From Beijerinckiaceae bacterium (lineage in GTDB: Bacteria; Pseudomonadota; Alphaproteobacteria; Rhizobiales; Beijerinckiaceae), in assembly GCA_030684835.1 (NCBI GenBank), contig JAUXWZ010000015.1, positions 1 to 64,000 of the forward strand: 64,000 nucleotides of DNA, read 5' to 3'. Under the pieces are notes generated by a model. The model saw only the letters and a program-made list of their open reading frames with translations, was not told the origin of the DNA and searched no databases. How positions within the stretch are numbered: position 1 is the stretch's first letter; each line of letters begins with the position of its first letter. A program made the position numbers and the translations under genes. Shown piece by piece: positions 37,858 through 47,239 of the stretch.

Positions 37858-39330
37858 TCAGCCTTCGCCCGCCGCTATGGCGCGCCGCTGCGCGGGACGG
37901 TCGGGCAATTCGATCACGAAGGTCGCGCCGCCCTCCGCCCCCGCGTCCATGAGACGGATGTCGCCGCCATGTCCCGCAACCAGTTCGGCGGCGATGGCGA
38001 GGCCAAGGCCCGTGCCCCCCTGTCGCGACGAACCCAGAAACGGTTGAAACAGGGTCTTGCGGGCCCGCTCTGGCACGCCGGGGCCGGTATCGCGGACTTC
38101 GATCAGGATGCGGCCGTCGAGGCGGCGCGCGGTGAACCGCACTTCCGGGTCCAGCCCCGGCTGCGCGCCGGCGGCGGCGAGTGCGTCCAGCGCGTTGCGC
38201 AGAAGGTTCATCAGCACGCGCAGCATTTGTTCGCGGTCAGCGACCACCAGCAGGTCGCCGGGCGCGTCGTTGACCAGCGACAACTGGCCTGCCCCGGCGG
38301 GCGCAACGATTTCGATGGCCTCGTCGATGGCGTCGCGCAGGCGGAATGGCGCGAGCCGGGGCGCTGGTTCTGCTGCCCGTCCATAGGTCAGCGTCGACTG
38401 GCAAAACGCGATGGCGCGGTCGAGCGTCCTGATGAGCTTGGGCGCCACCGAGCGACCAAGCGGATCGGGCGAATGGGTGAGGCGGTCGGACAACAATTGC
38501 GCGGTCGAGAGCATGTTGCGCAGGTCGTGATTGATTTTCGCAACGGCGAGGCCGAGCGAGGCAAGCCGCTTTTTCTCGCGCAATTCTCCCAGCAGCGCGC
38601 TCTGCGTTTGCGCCAGCGCATCCTCCGCGCGGCCCATTTCGTGCCGCGCGCCAGAGGGTTCGATGATGCGTGAAGGGTCTTCCGGATTATCGCGAAACGC
38701 GATCAGGCTCGACGTCAGTCTTCGCACCGGGCGCAACACAAGAAGATGCAGCGCGAGAACCGCCAGCATCGCGACAATCGCCGAGATGATGAGCGACAGA
38801 ACAAGGATGTTGAAGGAATAGCGTCGCATCGCCTCGCGCAGAGGCCCGTCGCTGAGCGCGATCTCGATGAATTCCGCGCCGCGCGGCGCATCGCCAATCG
38901 CCACAAGCGTGCGGTTCTCGTCCGCCAGCAAAGTTGCGAACGCGCCGCGGATCGACTGCCACGGCGTCGCCGTGCGCAGATCGAACCGCTCGCTGGCGCT
39001 GGGGGGCATGTCGGTGACAGCCAGCAGCATGCGCGTATCTTTCGTCTTCAGCACGATGCTCTGGGCGCCGACGCTTGCGAGCAGATCGCTCTTCAATTGC
39101 TCAGGGATAGCGTCTTGCGGGGCGGCTTCGAGAACGAGCGCGGCGGTAAAGCCGGCGCTGAGGCGGTCACGCAGCCAGTTGTTACGAAAATTGGCGATGG
39201 ACGGAATGTAAATCGCGACTTCCGCAATCATCACAAATGCGATGGTGAGCAAGAGAACGCGTGTTGAAAGGCCCGGCGCCGTCCCGCGGCCTGGCGTCTC
39301 TTGCTTGATGTCGTCGCGCGCATCGCTCAT
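37858..39330 (-). CDS. Membrane sensor histidine kinase
   Basis: The 490-residue protein has a TM helix at about 27-45, a periplasmic sensor region, a second TM at about 175-195 (FNILVLSLIISAIVAMLAVLALHLL), a HAMP-like linker, a phosphoacceptor motif KINHDLRNMLSTAQLL, and a HATPase domain (MNLLRNALDA, RDTGPGVPERARKTLF, GGTGLGLAIAAELVAGHGG). The H-box is NHDLRN rather than SHELRT, typical of one Rhizobiales subfamily and not inactivating. No response regulator is adjacent, so it is an orphan kinase here. Confidence 0.88.
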   Translation of the reverse strand: MSDARDDIKQETPGRGTAPGLSTRVLLLTIAFVMIAEVAIYIPSIANFRNNWLRDRLSAGFTAALVLEAAPQDAIPEQLKSDLLASVGAQSIVLKTKDTRMLLAVTDMPPSASERFDLRTATPWQSIRGAFATLLADENRTLVAIGDAPRGAEFIEIALSDGPLREAMRRYSFNILVLSLIISAIVAMLAVLALHLLVLRPVRRLTSSLIAFRDNPEDPSRIIEPSGARHEMGRAEDALAQTQSALLGELREKKRLASLGLAVAKINHDLRNMLSTAQLLSDRLTHSPDPLGRSVAPKLIRTLDRAIAFCQSTLTYGRAAEPAPRLAPFRLRDAIDEAIEIVAPAGAGQLSLVNDAPGDLLVVADREQMLRVLMNLLRNALDALAAAGAQPGLDPEVRFTARRLDGRILIEVRDTGPGVPERARKTLFQPFLGSSRQGGTGLGLAIAAELVAGHGGDIRLMDAGAEGGATFVIELPDRPAQRRAIAAGEG

Positions 39331-39347
39331 AGCGGAATGCGAACTCC

Positions 39348-40772
39348 TCAGCCGAACCAGCGCATGAACGCCAGCAGCCGCTTCAGCGCGGGCCGGCGCA
39401 AGCTCGGTTGATAATGCAACAAAGCCGCCCGCCGCGAAACCTCAGACAGTGTCGGGTAGGGCAGGACGATGTTCGCCATATCGGCGAGCTTCAGGCCCTT
39501 CGTGACCGCCAGTTGCCACGGTGCGATCAATTCGCCCGCATGCGCGCCTACAATGCCTGCGCCCAAAATCCGGCCACCCGCTGTTGCGACCACCTTAATG
39601 TGACCTTCAATGCGCCGCTCGGCCCGCGCGCGGTCGTTTTCGGCAAATGGCCAGCGCAAAATTTGAAGCCTGGAGTGTTTTTCGCGCGCCTGCGTCTCTG
39701 TCAGGCCGGCAACAGCAATTTCCGGATCGGTGAATGTAACGCGCGGAATAAGCTCCGGCTTCACTTTCACCGGCAAGCGGAACAGCGCTGAACGCAAGAC
39801 GAGCCCCGCGTGATAATTGGCCGCGTGGGTAAATTGCGCGCCGCCCGCAACGTCGCCGATTGCGTAGATGCGCTTGTTTGATGTGCGCAGGCCCGCATTG
39901 ACCTTCACGCCCTTGTCGTCGAATTGGACGTTGGCGGCCTCCAGTCCAAGGTTGTGCACATTCGCCTTGCGGCCTGTGGCGACAAGAACATGCGTCGCGT
40001 CGATGAATTCTTCGACCGAGCCCGCTGGCAGGACGATTCGGGCCCCGCGCGCCGTCGCCACGCAGCGTAAAATCTTCACGCCCTCGCGGATGACCACGCC
40101 TTCGCGCAAAAGTGCGTCAATCGCGGGCCGCGCCAGTTCTTCGTCTTCGCGCGCGAGCGCCCGGCCTGTTTCCAGCACGGTGACTTCGCTGCCGAGCCTG
40201 CGAAACGCCTGCGCCATCTCAAGCCCAATCGGCCCGGCGCCGATGATGACGAGCCGATGCGGCAGTTCGTCAAGATCGAAAAGGGTTTCGTTGGTCAGAT
40301 AGCGCGTCAGTTCGATGCCAGGGATCGGCGGAACGGCGGGCGCCGATCCGGTTGCTATGACAAACCTGCGCGCCCGAACCTCAAAACCGCCTGCCTCCAG
40401 CCTGTCCGGGCCGGTAAATTTCGCCGCCGCGCGGATGACGCGCACGTTCATGGCCTTGAAGCGCTCCTCGCTGTCGTTGGGCGCGATGCCGTCGATGACG
40501 CCGCGCACATGCTTGCGCACGTCATCCATGGAGACGCGCGGCTCTGCGGCGTGCACGCCAAAGCGTTCCGCTTCCCGCATGGTTTGCGCCGTGCGCCCTG
40601 CAGCTATCAGTGCTTTTGACGGCACGCAGCCATAGTTAAGGCAATCGCCGCCCATCTCGCCTTTTTCGATAAGGACGACCGTCACGCCCATGGCGGCGGC
40701 GGCCGCAGCCACCGACAGACCGCCAGAGCCGGCGCCGATGACGCACAGATCCGGGCGCAACGCGTCAGCCAT
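39348..40772 (-). CDS. FAD-dependent pyridine nucleotide-disulfide oxidoreductase (mercuric-reductase-like)
   Basis: The 474-residue flavoprotein has the FAD motif CVIGAGSGGLSVAAAAAAMG, redox-active cysteines in GGDCLNYGCVPSKAL, the NAD(P) fold VIIGAGPIGLEMAQAF, and IYAIGDVAGG. The C-terminal PYPTLSEVSR lacks the His of lipoamide dehydrogenases and there is no MerA-type HMA domain, so it fits the uncharacterized mercuric-reductase-like group. It overlaps by 8 bp the upstream TVP38 gene, a frequent partner. Confidence 0.87.
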   Translation of the reverse strand: MADALRPDLCVIGAGSGGLSVAAAAAAMGVTVVLIEKGEMGGDCLNYGCVPSKALIAAGRTAQTMREAERFGVHAAEPRVSMDDVRKHVRGVIDGIAPNDSEERFKAMNVRVIRAAAKFTGPDRLEAGGFEVRARRFVIATGSAPAVPPIPGIELTRYLTNETLFDLDELPHRLVIIGAGPIGLEMAQAFRRLGSEVTVLETGRALAREDEELARPAIDALLREGVVIREGVKILRCVATARGARIVLPAGSVEEFIDATHVLVATGRKANVHNLGLEAANVQFDDKGVKVNAGLRTSNKRIYAIGDVAGGAQFTHAANYHAGLVLRSALFRLPVKVKPELIPRVTFTDPEIAVAGLTETQAREKHSRLQILRWPFAENDRARAERRIEGHIKVVATAGGRILGAGIVGAHAGELIAPWQLAVTKGLKLADMANIVLPYPTLSEVSRRAALLHYQPSLRRPALKRLLAFMRWFG

Positions 40773-41577
40773 TCGGGTGTCCTTCTTTCGCGGGTCGCAG
40801 CCGTCGCAGGATAATCGGGATGAGCGCCATGATTCCCAATGCTGTTATGGCGATCAATGTTTCCCGCGTCACGAGATCCTGCGGCGAAATGCCAAGCGTG
40901 CAGGCGGCGGGGCCGTTGGCCGCAATGCAGGCCTCATAGGCCTTTTGCTTCTGGTCGGCGATGGACCCGAGGCCGGCTCCCGCCAGCGCAAAAGCCAGCG
41001 TTGCGGGCATGATGCCGACAAACGTCGTCCACACGAAGGTCCAAAGCTTCACGCCAGTCATGGCGAGAGCGAGATTGACCAGCCAGAACGGGAAAACGCT
41101 CACCAGACGCAAAAACAGGAGGTAGGAGACCGCATCCTTCTGGAAACCAGCGCGAAGCCGCTCGATTTTTGGGCCCGCGCGTTCGGCAAGAAAGGCGCCC
41201 AGCGAGGTCCGGGCGGCGAGAAACAGCAGAGTGGCCCCTGCTGTCGCGCCCGCGACGGCAGCCGCCCCGCCCAGCCATCCACCAAAGAGCAGCCCGCCCG
41301 ACAAGGTGAAAAGGGACGCGCCAGGAATGGAGGCGGCTACAATCGCCGCATAGGCCAGCACAAAGAGACCAAGCGCCAGCGGCAGGTTGCGTTCGATGAG
41401 ACTGGACATCGACTCGCGGCTGGCCAGGAGGTTTTCAAGACTGAGAACGCTCGCCGCGCCCGACGCGAGCGCCGCCCCGAGCAAAAGAACCAGCACGATC
41501 AGCGGCGCGAGGCGCAGCCATGAACTTCGCCTTTTTGGGGCCGCTGCGTCGGTTTGATGTGTCATCGCCGGCAACAT
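40765..41577 (-). CDS. TVP38/TMEM64 family membrane protein
   Basis: The 270-residue protein has about six TM segments and a VTT/SNARE-associated (DedA-like) core: IPGASLFTLSGGLLFGGWLGG and FLRLVSVFPFWLVNLALAMTGV. Its stop overlaps the start of the disulfide oxidoreductase, and the two occur together in many proteobacteria. A role in lipid scrambling or membrane homeostasis is suggested for the superfamily; the specific function is unknown. Confidence 0.88.
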   Translation of the reverse strand: MLPAMTHQTDAAAPKRRSSWLRLAPLIVLVLLLGAALASGAASVLSLENLLASRESMSSLIERNLPLALGLFVLAYAAIVAASIPGASLFTLSGGLLFGGWLGGAAAVAGATAGATLLFLAARTSLGAFLAERAGPKIERLRAGFQKDAVSYLLFLRLVSVFPFWLVNLALAMTGVKLWTFVWTTFVGIMPATLAFALAGAGLGSIADQKQKAYEACIAANGPAACTLGISPQDLVTRETLIAITALGIMALIPIILRRLRPAKEGHPNG

Positions 41578-41661
41578 AGACTGTCCGCCTCAAGCGTGCA
41601 CGAACCGGCGGAGCTCGTGGCGTCACATTTGCGCGACGCGCGGAAAAGGCCGCGCCGTCAA

Positions 41662-41691
41662 TTGACTTGTGCGCCGGCTTTCCCGTATATG
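41662..41691 (+). promoter_or_regulatory. Candidate promoter of rpmH-rnpA-yidC
   Basis: TTGACT (41662-41667) and TATATG (41686-41691) are separated by 18 bp, about 150 bp upstream of rpmH, in the otherwise gene-free stretch 41578-41843 between divergent units. No DnaA-box cluster was recognised there. Confidence 0.6.
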
Positions 41692-41843
41692 GCCGCACTC
41701 GATTTCGGCGACGCCGACGTCGCTTTCTCGCTCGCTCGGGATATCCGCAGCAGCGGAAGCGGGGCGGCGTTTTTGACGTTAATAGGCCAGCTCTGCGGAC
41801 GCGCGTCGCGCCCGGGCCGGTCTCCAGCAACCGGAGAAGACCC

Positions 41844-41978
41844 GTGAAAAGGACGTACCAGCCCTCCAAGATCGTGCGCAAGCGCCGTCATGGTTTTCGG
41901 TCCCGCATGGCGACTGTCGGCGGCCGCAGGGTCATAGCCGCCCGCCGCGCTCGCGGCCGCAAGCGCCTGTCAGCCTGA
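41844..41978 (+). CDS. rpmH: 50S ribosomal protein L34
   Basis: This is the complete 44-residue L34: [20 protein letters not shown] followed by MATVGGRR and [10 protein letters not shown]. The start codon is GTG at 41844, preceded by GGAGAAGA. rpmH leads the conserved rpmH-rnpA-yidC-yihA cluster. Confidence 0.98.
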   Translation: MKRTYQPSKIVRKRRHGFRSRMATVGGRRVIAARRARGRKRLSA

Positions 41979-42010
41979 ACGCCTTCAGTCTCTCTTATCG
42001 CGAGCCAGCC

Positions 42011-42469
42011 ATGACCGGCTCCGGCGCATCAGTCACAACGACCGCGCCTCACTCCGGCCCATCCGGTTGCTCGTCTGCGCCTTGGCCTGAGGGTTTGCGC
42101 AATCGTGCGCAATTTCTCAACGTCGCCAAGGGCGCGCGCTTTCACGCAGCTTCCTTCAGCCTTCAAGCCATCGCCCGCAAGGGTGGCGAAGAAGACGGCG
42201 CGGGCCCGGCCCGTTTCGGATTCACGGTCACCCGGAAGGCTGGCGGTTCGGTGGAGCGCAACCGTATGCGCCGCCGCCTGCGCGAGGCGCTTCGTCGCGC
42301 AGCGCCTCTGGAAGCGAAGGCCGGCTTTGATTATGTCATTGTCGCTCGCCGCGAGGCGCTTGGCGCCGAGTTTGACCGGCTCGTGAAAGAACTCGGCCGG
42401 GCGATGCGGCTCATCGGCGACAGGCCGGCGCGATCAAAAGGACGGAAAACTCCGTCCGAATCTAGATAA
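42011..42469 (+). CDS. rnpA: Ribonuclease P protein component
   Basis: RnpA assists the RNase P RNA in 5' maturation of tRNAs. The conserved core is RNRAQFLNVAKGARFH, FGFTVTRKAGGSVERNRMRRRLREALR and DYVIVARREA. About 28 variable residues precede it. It follows rpmH by 32 bp and precedes yidC. Confidence 0.96.
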   Translation: MTGSGASVTTTAPHSGPSGCSSAPWPEGLRNRAQFLNVAKGARFHAASFSLQAIARKGGEEDGAGPARFGFTVTRKAGGSVERNRMRRRLREALRRAAPLEAKAGFDYVIVARREALGAEFDRLVKELGRAMRLIGDRPARSKGRKTPSESR

Positions 42470-42544
42470 CAGAAGACTTCTTGGCCATCGGCGGCGCTGC
42501 GGTTCAGCGGCCCCAATAGAGTTTGCGACACAGGGTTTGTGAGA

Positions 42545-44422
42545 ATGCGCGAGGACCAGAAGAACCTATTTATCGCCATGGGCCTCTCGCTTCTGGTCAT
42601 CATTGGCTGGAACTTCTTTTACGGCGTTCCCGAAGCGCAGCGTCAGCGCCAGTCGCAGCAACAGACACAATTGCCCCCGCAGACGACGCCGCCACAGGCC
42701 TCCCAGCCAGCGCCCTCGACGACTGCGCCTGGCGTCGTCGCGCCGCAAGGTGCGATCCCGGGTGCGCCCGCCCCGACACTTGCGCCCACTACCCCTTCGC
42801 CAGCGCCGGTTCCTGTTTTTGGCCTCACGCGTGAGCAAGCGCTTCAAGGCGCACCCCGTGTGCGCATCGACACGCCGAGCTTGTCTGGCTCGATCAACTT
42901 GCGCGGCGGCCGCATCGACGACGTGCGGTTGACCCAGTTCCGCGAGACGCTCCAGCCTGGCAGCGCAACAATCAGCCTGCTGAACCCGGCCGGCTCACCC
43001 AGTCCCTACTTCGTGGAATCGGGCTTTGTCGCCCAGCCCGGATCAAATGTCGTCGCGCCGCGTCCCGATACGCTTTGGACCGCTGACCGCCAGACGCTGA
43101 CCGCAGACCAGCCTGTGACCCTGACGTGGGACAACGGGCAGGGCCTGATTTTCCGCCGCATCGTGTCGGTTGACGCCAGTTACATGTTCACCATCCGCAA
43201 CGTGGTGGAGAACACGACAGACCAGCCTGTGACCCTCTTCCCCTATGCGCTTACCTCGCGCGTCGGCAAGCCGAGGACCGAGGGATACATCGTCCTTCAC
43301 GAGGGCTTTGTCGGCGTCGTCGGCGATTCGCGTGTGCAGGAATACACCTACGACAACGTCGAGAAGGAGCCGAAGCAGACGCGTCTGTTCAAGGGAACCG
43401 GCGGCTGGGTTGGCATCACCGACAAATATTGGGCGACGGCCGTCATTCCCGAGCAGAACGTTGCGTTTGAAGCCCGCTTCGCCGCGATGGGCCCGCCCAC
43501 GGCGCGCACCTATCAATCAGATTTTCTTGAGGAAGGCCGCACGGTCGCCCCCGGCGCCAGCATAGAGGCCACGCACCGTATCTTCTCGGGCGCCAAGGAA
43601 ACCCTGATCATCGATGGATATCAGGCCAACCTGCAAATCAAGAACTTCGACTTGATGATCGATTGGGGCTGGTTTTACTTCATCACCAAGCCGCTGTTCT
43701 GGCTCATCCATTACATCTATCAGTTCGTCGGCAATTTCGGCGTCGCGATCCTGGTCGTGACTGTTCTCATCAAGCTCGTGTTCTTTCCGCTCGCCAGCCG
43801 CAGCTACGTGTCGATGGCGAAGATGAAGGCCGTGCAACCTGAGATGAAGGCGCTGCAGGAGCGCTACGTCGATGACAAGCAGCAGCTCCAGAAGGAGCTG
43901 ATGGAGCTCTACAAACGCGAGAAGATCAATCCGATCGCGGGCTGCTTGCCTATTGTCGTGCAGATTCCGGTTTTCTTCGCGCTCTACAAGGTGATCTTCA
44001 TCACCATCGAGATGCGTCATGCGCCGTTCTTCGGCTGGATTCAGGATTTGTCCGGGCCCGATCCCACGAACCTGTTCAACCTGTTCGGCTTGCTGCCATT
44101 CAATCCGACGCTGATTCCGGTTATCGGCCCCTTCTTGTGGGTTGGCGTCTGGCCGATTCTGATGGGCATCTCGATGTTCGTTCAGATGAAAATGAACCCG
44201 GAGCCGACAGATCCGATCCAGAAGGCGCTGTTCGCGTGGATGCCGGTTATATTCACGTTCATGCTCGGCGCATTCCCTGCCGGTCTCGTGATCTACTGGA
44301 CGTGGAACAACGTTCTGTCGCTCGCGCAGCAGTATTACATCATGCGCAAGCAAGGCGTTAAAATCGAGCTGTGGGGAAATCTCGCTGGCCTCTTCCGCAA
44401 GAAGTCCGCGACCCAAAGCTAA
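42545..44422 (+). CDS. yidC: Membrane protein insertase YidC
   Basis: YidC inserts and folds inner-membrane proteins with or without Sec. The product of about 625 residues has TM1 near the N-terminus (NLFIAMGLSLLVIIGWNFFY), a Pro/Gln-rich linker, the large periplasmic beta-supersandwich domain (about 100-350), and the five-TM insertase core with FPLASRSYVSMAKMKAVQPEMK and KINPIAGCLPIVVQIPVFFALYKV. ATG 42545 (MREDQKNLF) is preferred over GTG 42539. A 9-bp hairpin lies between it and yihA. Confidence 0.97.
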   Translation: MREDQKNLFIAMGLSLLVIIGWNFFYGVPEAQRQRQSQQQTQLPPQTTPPQASQPAPSTTAPGVVAPQGAIPGAPAPTLAPTTPSPAPVPVFGLTREQALQGAPRVRIDTPSLSGSINLRGGRIDDVRLTQFRETLQPGSATISLLNPAGSPSPYFVESGFVAQPGSNVVAPRPDTLWTADRQTLTADQPVTLTWDNGQGLIFRRIVSVDASYMFTIRNVVENTTDQPVTLFPYALTSRVGKPRTEGYIVLHEGFVGVVGDSRVQEYTYDNVEKEPKQTRLFKGTGGWVGITDKYWATAVIPEQNVAFEARFAAMGPPTARTYQSDFLEEGRTVAPGASIEATHRIFSGAKETLIIDGYQANLQIKNFDLMIDWGWFYFITKPLFWLIHYIYQFVGNFGVAILVVTVLIKLVFFPLASRSYVSMAKMKAVQPEMKALQERYVDDKQQLQKELMELYKREKINPIAGCLPIVVQIPVFFALYKVIFITIEMRHAPFFGWIQDLSGPDPTNLFNLFGLLPFNPTLIPVIGPFLWVGVWPILMGISMFVQMKMNPEPTDPIQKALFAWMPVIFTFMLGAFPAGLVIYWTWNNVLSLAQQYYIMRKQGVKIELWGNLAGLFRKKSATQS

Positions 44423-44432
44423 CCAGACGCGC

Positions 44433-44455
44433 GACGCCCCCTGCGTGGGGGCGTC
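44433..44455 (+). other. Perfect 9-bp hairpin between yidC and yihA
   Basis: GACGCCCCC and GGGGGCGTC flank a TGCGT loop, just after the yidC stop and before the yihA ribosome-binding site. No T-tract follows, so it may stabilise the upstream mRNA end or attenuate read-through rather than act as a full terminator. Confidence 0.6.
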
Positions 44456-44469
44456 CCGACGGAGGCCTC

Positions 44470-45156
44470 GTGAACGACGCAGCCAATCAATCAGACGATG
44501 ACGCCGGCCCATTCCTTGAAGCAGGCCGGCTTCTGTTCGCGGGTCCGTGCGATTTTATCTGGGCAGCCGCCAAGGCTGACAATTTGCCTCCGCTCGGGCC
44601 GCCCGAGATCGCGTTCGCCGGCCGCTCGAATGTCGGCAAATCCTCCCTCCTCAACGCCCTCACGGGCCGCAACTCGCTGGCCCGCACCTCGCACACGCCA
44701 GGCCGCACCCAGCAGCTCAACTTTTTTGCGCTGGGCGGCGCGCCGGGCGCTGAAACCATGCGGCTGGTCGACATGCCCGGCTATGGCTATGCATCAGCCT
44801 CCAAGGACAAGATCGCCTCCTGGACAAAGCTGATGAAGGATTATCTGCGGGGACGCTCGACCCTCGCGCGCGTTTTCGTTCTGGTTGATGGCCGGCACGG
44901 CGTGAAAGACGTCGACAAGCAGATGTTCGACCTGCTGGATAAATCAGCGGTTTCCTATCAGGTCGTGCTGACCAAGCGCGACGAGGTGAAAAAGTCGGAG
45001 GTCGAGGCGCGCATCGACGATGCGCTGGAGGCGCTGAAGCGCCGCCCCGCCGCCTATCCGCACACAATCTTCACATCATCGCGCACCGGCGAGTGCGTGC
45101 CGGACTTGCGCTCCGCCGTTGCAAGACTTTTGGCCGAGAAGTCCGCGACCGCGTGA
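44470..45156 (+). CDS. yihA: Ribosome biogenesis GTP-binding protein YihA/YsxC
   Basis: An EngB-family GTPase needed for large-subunit assembly. The 228-residue product has G1 [16 protein letters not shown]3 DMPGYGYA, G4 TKRDE and the [11 protein letters not shown] switch. The start GTG at 44470 is preceded by GGAGG 4 nt upstream; a longer frame from 44371 would overlap yidC. Confidence 0.95.
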   Translation: MNDAANQSDDDAGPFLEAGRLLFAGPCDFIWAAAKADNLPPLGPPEIAFAGRSNVGKSSLLNALTGRNSLARTSHTPGRTQQLNFFALGGAPGAETMRLVDMPGYGYASASKDKIASWTKLMKDYLRGRSTLARVFVLVDGRHGVKDVDKQMFDLLDKSAVSYQVVLTKRDEVKKSEVEARIDDALEALKRRPAAYPHTIFTSSRTGECVPDLRSAVARLLAEKSATA

Positions 45157-45226
45157 GCGATTGCGCCGCCGTCGCGGTCGCTCTACAAACGCGCACCATC
45201 GCAGCATCCGAACGCCGGAAAACGCC

Positions 45227-46123
45227 ATGACCGAAGCGCCCAACATTTCGCCGCAGGAGCAGGCCGCCGTCCTCATGCAGGCGCTGCCGCACATGCTGCG
45301 CTACGACGAGGCCATCGTCGTGGTGAAATACGGTGGACACGCCATGGGCGACGACAAGGTGGCCCGCGACTTTGCCCGCGACATGGTGCTGCTTGAGCAG
45401 TCCGGCGTGAACCCGGTCGTCGTGCACGGCGGCGGGCCGCAGATCGGCGCCATGCTCACCAAGCTCGGCATCAAGTCGGAGTTCGCGGCTGGCCTGCGCA
45501 TTACCGACAAGGCGACGGTTGAGATCGTGGAAATGGTGCTCGCCGGCTCCATCAACAAGCAGATCGTCGGCTTCATCAACAGTGAAGGCGGCCGCGCCAT
45601 TGGTCTGTGCGGCAAGGACGGCAACATGGTCACCGCCGAAAAGGTGACACGGTCCATTATGGACCCCGATTCCCATATCGAACGTATTGTCGATTTGGGG
45701 TTTGTCGGCGAGCCGAAGACCGTGGACACGACAGTGCTCGACCAAGTGCTTGGTCGCGAACTGATCCCCGTTCTGGCGCCCGTTGCGCAAGGCGCGGATG
45801 GCGAGACCTATAACGTCAACGCCGACACGTTCGCAGGCGCGATTGCAGGAGCCTTGAAGGCCAAGCGCCTTCTGTTCCTCACCGATGTGCCCGGCGTGCT
45901 CGACAAGAACAAGCAGCTCATCAAGGAGCTGTCTGTCGGGCAGATTCGCGACCTCATTGCCGACGGCACGATCACCGGCGGTATGATCCCGAAAGTCGAG
46001 ACGTGCATCTACGCGCTGGAGCAGGGCGTGGAAGGCGTGGTCATTCTCGACGGCAAAACACCCCACGCCGTTCTTGTGGAACTGCTCACGGATCACGGGG
46101 CGGGCACGCTCATCACGCGCTGA
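45227..46123 (+). CDS. argB: Acetylglutamate kinase
   Basis: ArgB phosphorylates N-acetylglutamate, the second step of arginine synthesis. The 298-residue protein has [46 protein letters not shown] and [13 protein letters not shown] 45227 matches family N-termini. The stop overlaps the next gene as TGATG. Confidence 0.97.
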   Translation: MTEAPNISPQEQAAVLMQALPHMLRYDEAIVVVKYGGHAMGDDKVARDFARDMVLLEQSGVNPVVVHGGGPQIGAMLTKLGIKSEFAAGLRITDKATVEIVEMVLAGSINKQIVGFINSEGGRAIGLCGKDGNMVTAEKVTRSIMDPDSHIERIVDLGFVGEPKTVDTTVLDQVLGRELIPVLAPVAQGADGETYNVNADTFAGAIAGALKAKRLLFLTDVPGVLDKNKQLIKELSVGQIRDLIADGTITGGMIPKVETCIYALEQGVEGVVILDGKTPHAVLVELLTDHGAGTLITR

Positions 46124-46920
46124 TGAACAAGCCCCCCGAATCGTCAAAGCCACCGGCGCTCGGCGACCATGTCGCCGCCGTGCCGGGTGCAGAAAAGTTC
46201 GGCGAGATTGATCCGCGCGCGCGCTTCGCCCATGTGGACACGTGGGTCTTCGATCTCGACAACACGCTCTACCCGCCCCACAGCGACCTGTGGCCGAAGA
46301 TCGATGACCGCATGACCGTATTCATGTGTCATCTCTTCGGGCTGGATGGGCTCTCCACACGCGCGCTGCAAAAATATTATTATCAGCGGCACGGCACCAC
46401 GCTGCGCGGCCTCATCGACGATTACGGGCTCGATCCGCACGCGTTTCTTGAATTCGTGCATGACATCGATCGCTCGAATATCGAGCCCAATCTGACGCTG
46501 GCCGGCGCCATCGCCGCGCTGCCGGGGCGCAGGCTTATTCTCACCAACGGCTCACGCGATCACGCGCTGCGCACCTGCGAGCGGCTGGGCTTCGCCGATC
46601 TGTTTGAGGACGTGTTCGACATCGTCGCGTCGAATCTTTTCCCAAAGCCCGACCCGCAGGCCTACATGCTCTTCTTCGAGCGCCACGGGGTGGACCCGGC
46701 GCGCGCTGCCATGTTCGAGGACATTACGCGCAACCTGCTGGTGCCCCACGAGCGCGGCATGGTGACGACGCTTGTCGTGCCCCGTGAAGGCGCGCGCGAC
46801 CACCGCGACCCATGGGAAACGGCGCGCCAGCGGCCCCCTCATGTCGATTTCGTCACCGACGATCTGGACGGTTTTCTGCTCACGCTCACTGCGGTGGTCG
46901 GGGACGGAGCGACCGCCTGA
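46123..46920 (+). CDS. Pyrimidine 5'-nucleotidase, HAD superfamily
   Basis: The 265-residue HAD phosphatase has motif I VFDLDNTLYPP, motif II LILTNGSRDHA, and motif III/IV with KPDPQAYML and MFEDITRNL. It matches the SDT1/YjjG-like pyrimidine 5'-nucleotidase group commonly next to argB in Rhizobiales. Its ATG overlaps the argB TGA, so the two are co-translated. It is the last chromosomal gene before the tRNA-Arg that hosts the island. Confidence 0.88.
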   Translation: MNKPPESSKPPALGDHVAAVPGAEKFGEIDPRARFAHVDTWVFDLDNTLYPPHSDLWPKIDDRMTVFMCHLFGLDGLSTRALQKYYYQRHGTTLRGLIDDYGLDPHAFLEFVHDIDRSNIEPNLTLAGAIAALPGRRLILTNGSRDHALRTCERLGFADLFEDVFDIVASNLFPKPDPQAYMLFFERHGVDPARAAMFEDITRNLLVPHERGMVTTLVVPREGARDHRDPWETARQRPPHVDFVTDDLDGFLLTLTAVVGDGATA

Positions 46921-47049
46921 CAGGCGTCGCTGACTCACTTTTCGCGCCATGCGCACGGCAGGCGCACGAACGCCGGGAATAATCCGCGCGGACGGTTGCA
47001 AAGCCCCTTTGGACGGGTTACACGGATGCCGCGCCGGTCACCCGGCGCA

Positions 47050-47162
47050 AGGCGGGGTCCGCTTCGGCGAAGACCCTCCACAGCGCGCCCGTAGCTCAGC
47101 TGGATAGAGCACCAGACTACGAATCTGGGGGTCAGAGGTTCGAATCCTTTCGGGCGCGCCAT
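47050..47162 (+). repeat. Left 113-bp direct repeat (attL-side)
   Basis: Identical to 57320-57432. It spans about 35 bp upstream of the tRNA, the whole tRNA-Arg gene and one base beyond. This is longer than usual att cores, which normally cover only the 3' end of a tRNA gene. Confidence 0.9.
47085..47161 (+). tRNA. tRNA-Arg (anticodon ACG), left copy
   Basis: This 77-nt cloverleaf has acceptor GCGCCCG/CGGGCGC, D arm GCTC..GAGC, anticodon stem CCAGA/TCTGG with loop CTACGAA (anticodon ACG, Arg), a 5-nt variable loop, a TTCGAAT T-loop and encoded CCA. A TTGCAA-N17-TACACG pair ending at 47024 may be its promoter. It is the integration target, with the integrase starting 79 bp downstream. Confidence 0.97.
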
Positions 47163-47209
47163 TAGATTCAATGGGTTAGCTTCAACAGCGAAATCGCATT
47201 TCCGCTTCA

Positions 47210-47227
47210 GTCACACTGCCGTCACAG
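47210..47227 (+). other. Candidate integrase arm-type site, left
   Basis: GTCACACT-GCC-GTCACAG lies between the left tRNA and the integrase start. The same 8-3-7 arrangement, in the same orientation, occurs at 57207-57224 near the right end. Such paired motifs near both ends could be integrase or excisionase binding sites; this is inference from position and repetition. Confidence 0.35.
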
Positions 47228-47239
47228 TGGGACGACGAA

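Noticed and set aside
41578-41843. Replication origin near rpmH
   Set aside because: No DnaA-box cluster or AT-rich unwinding region was seen; only a promoter is supported.
46935-47171. Minus-strand frame with MARPKGFEPLTPRFVVWCS over the left tRNA
   Set aside because: A well-known false product from the antisense of tRNA genes; the identical frame at 57208-57444 covers the right copy.
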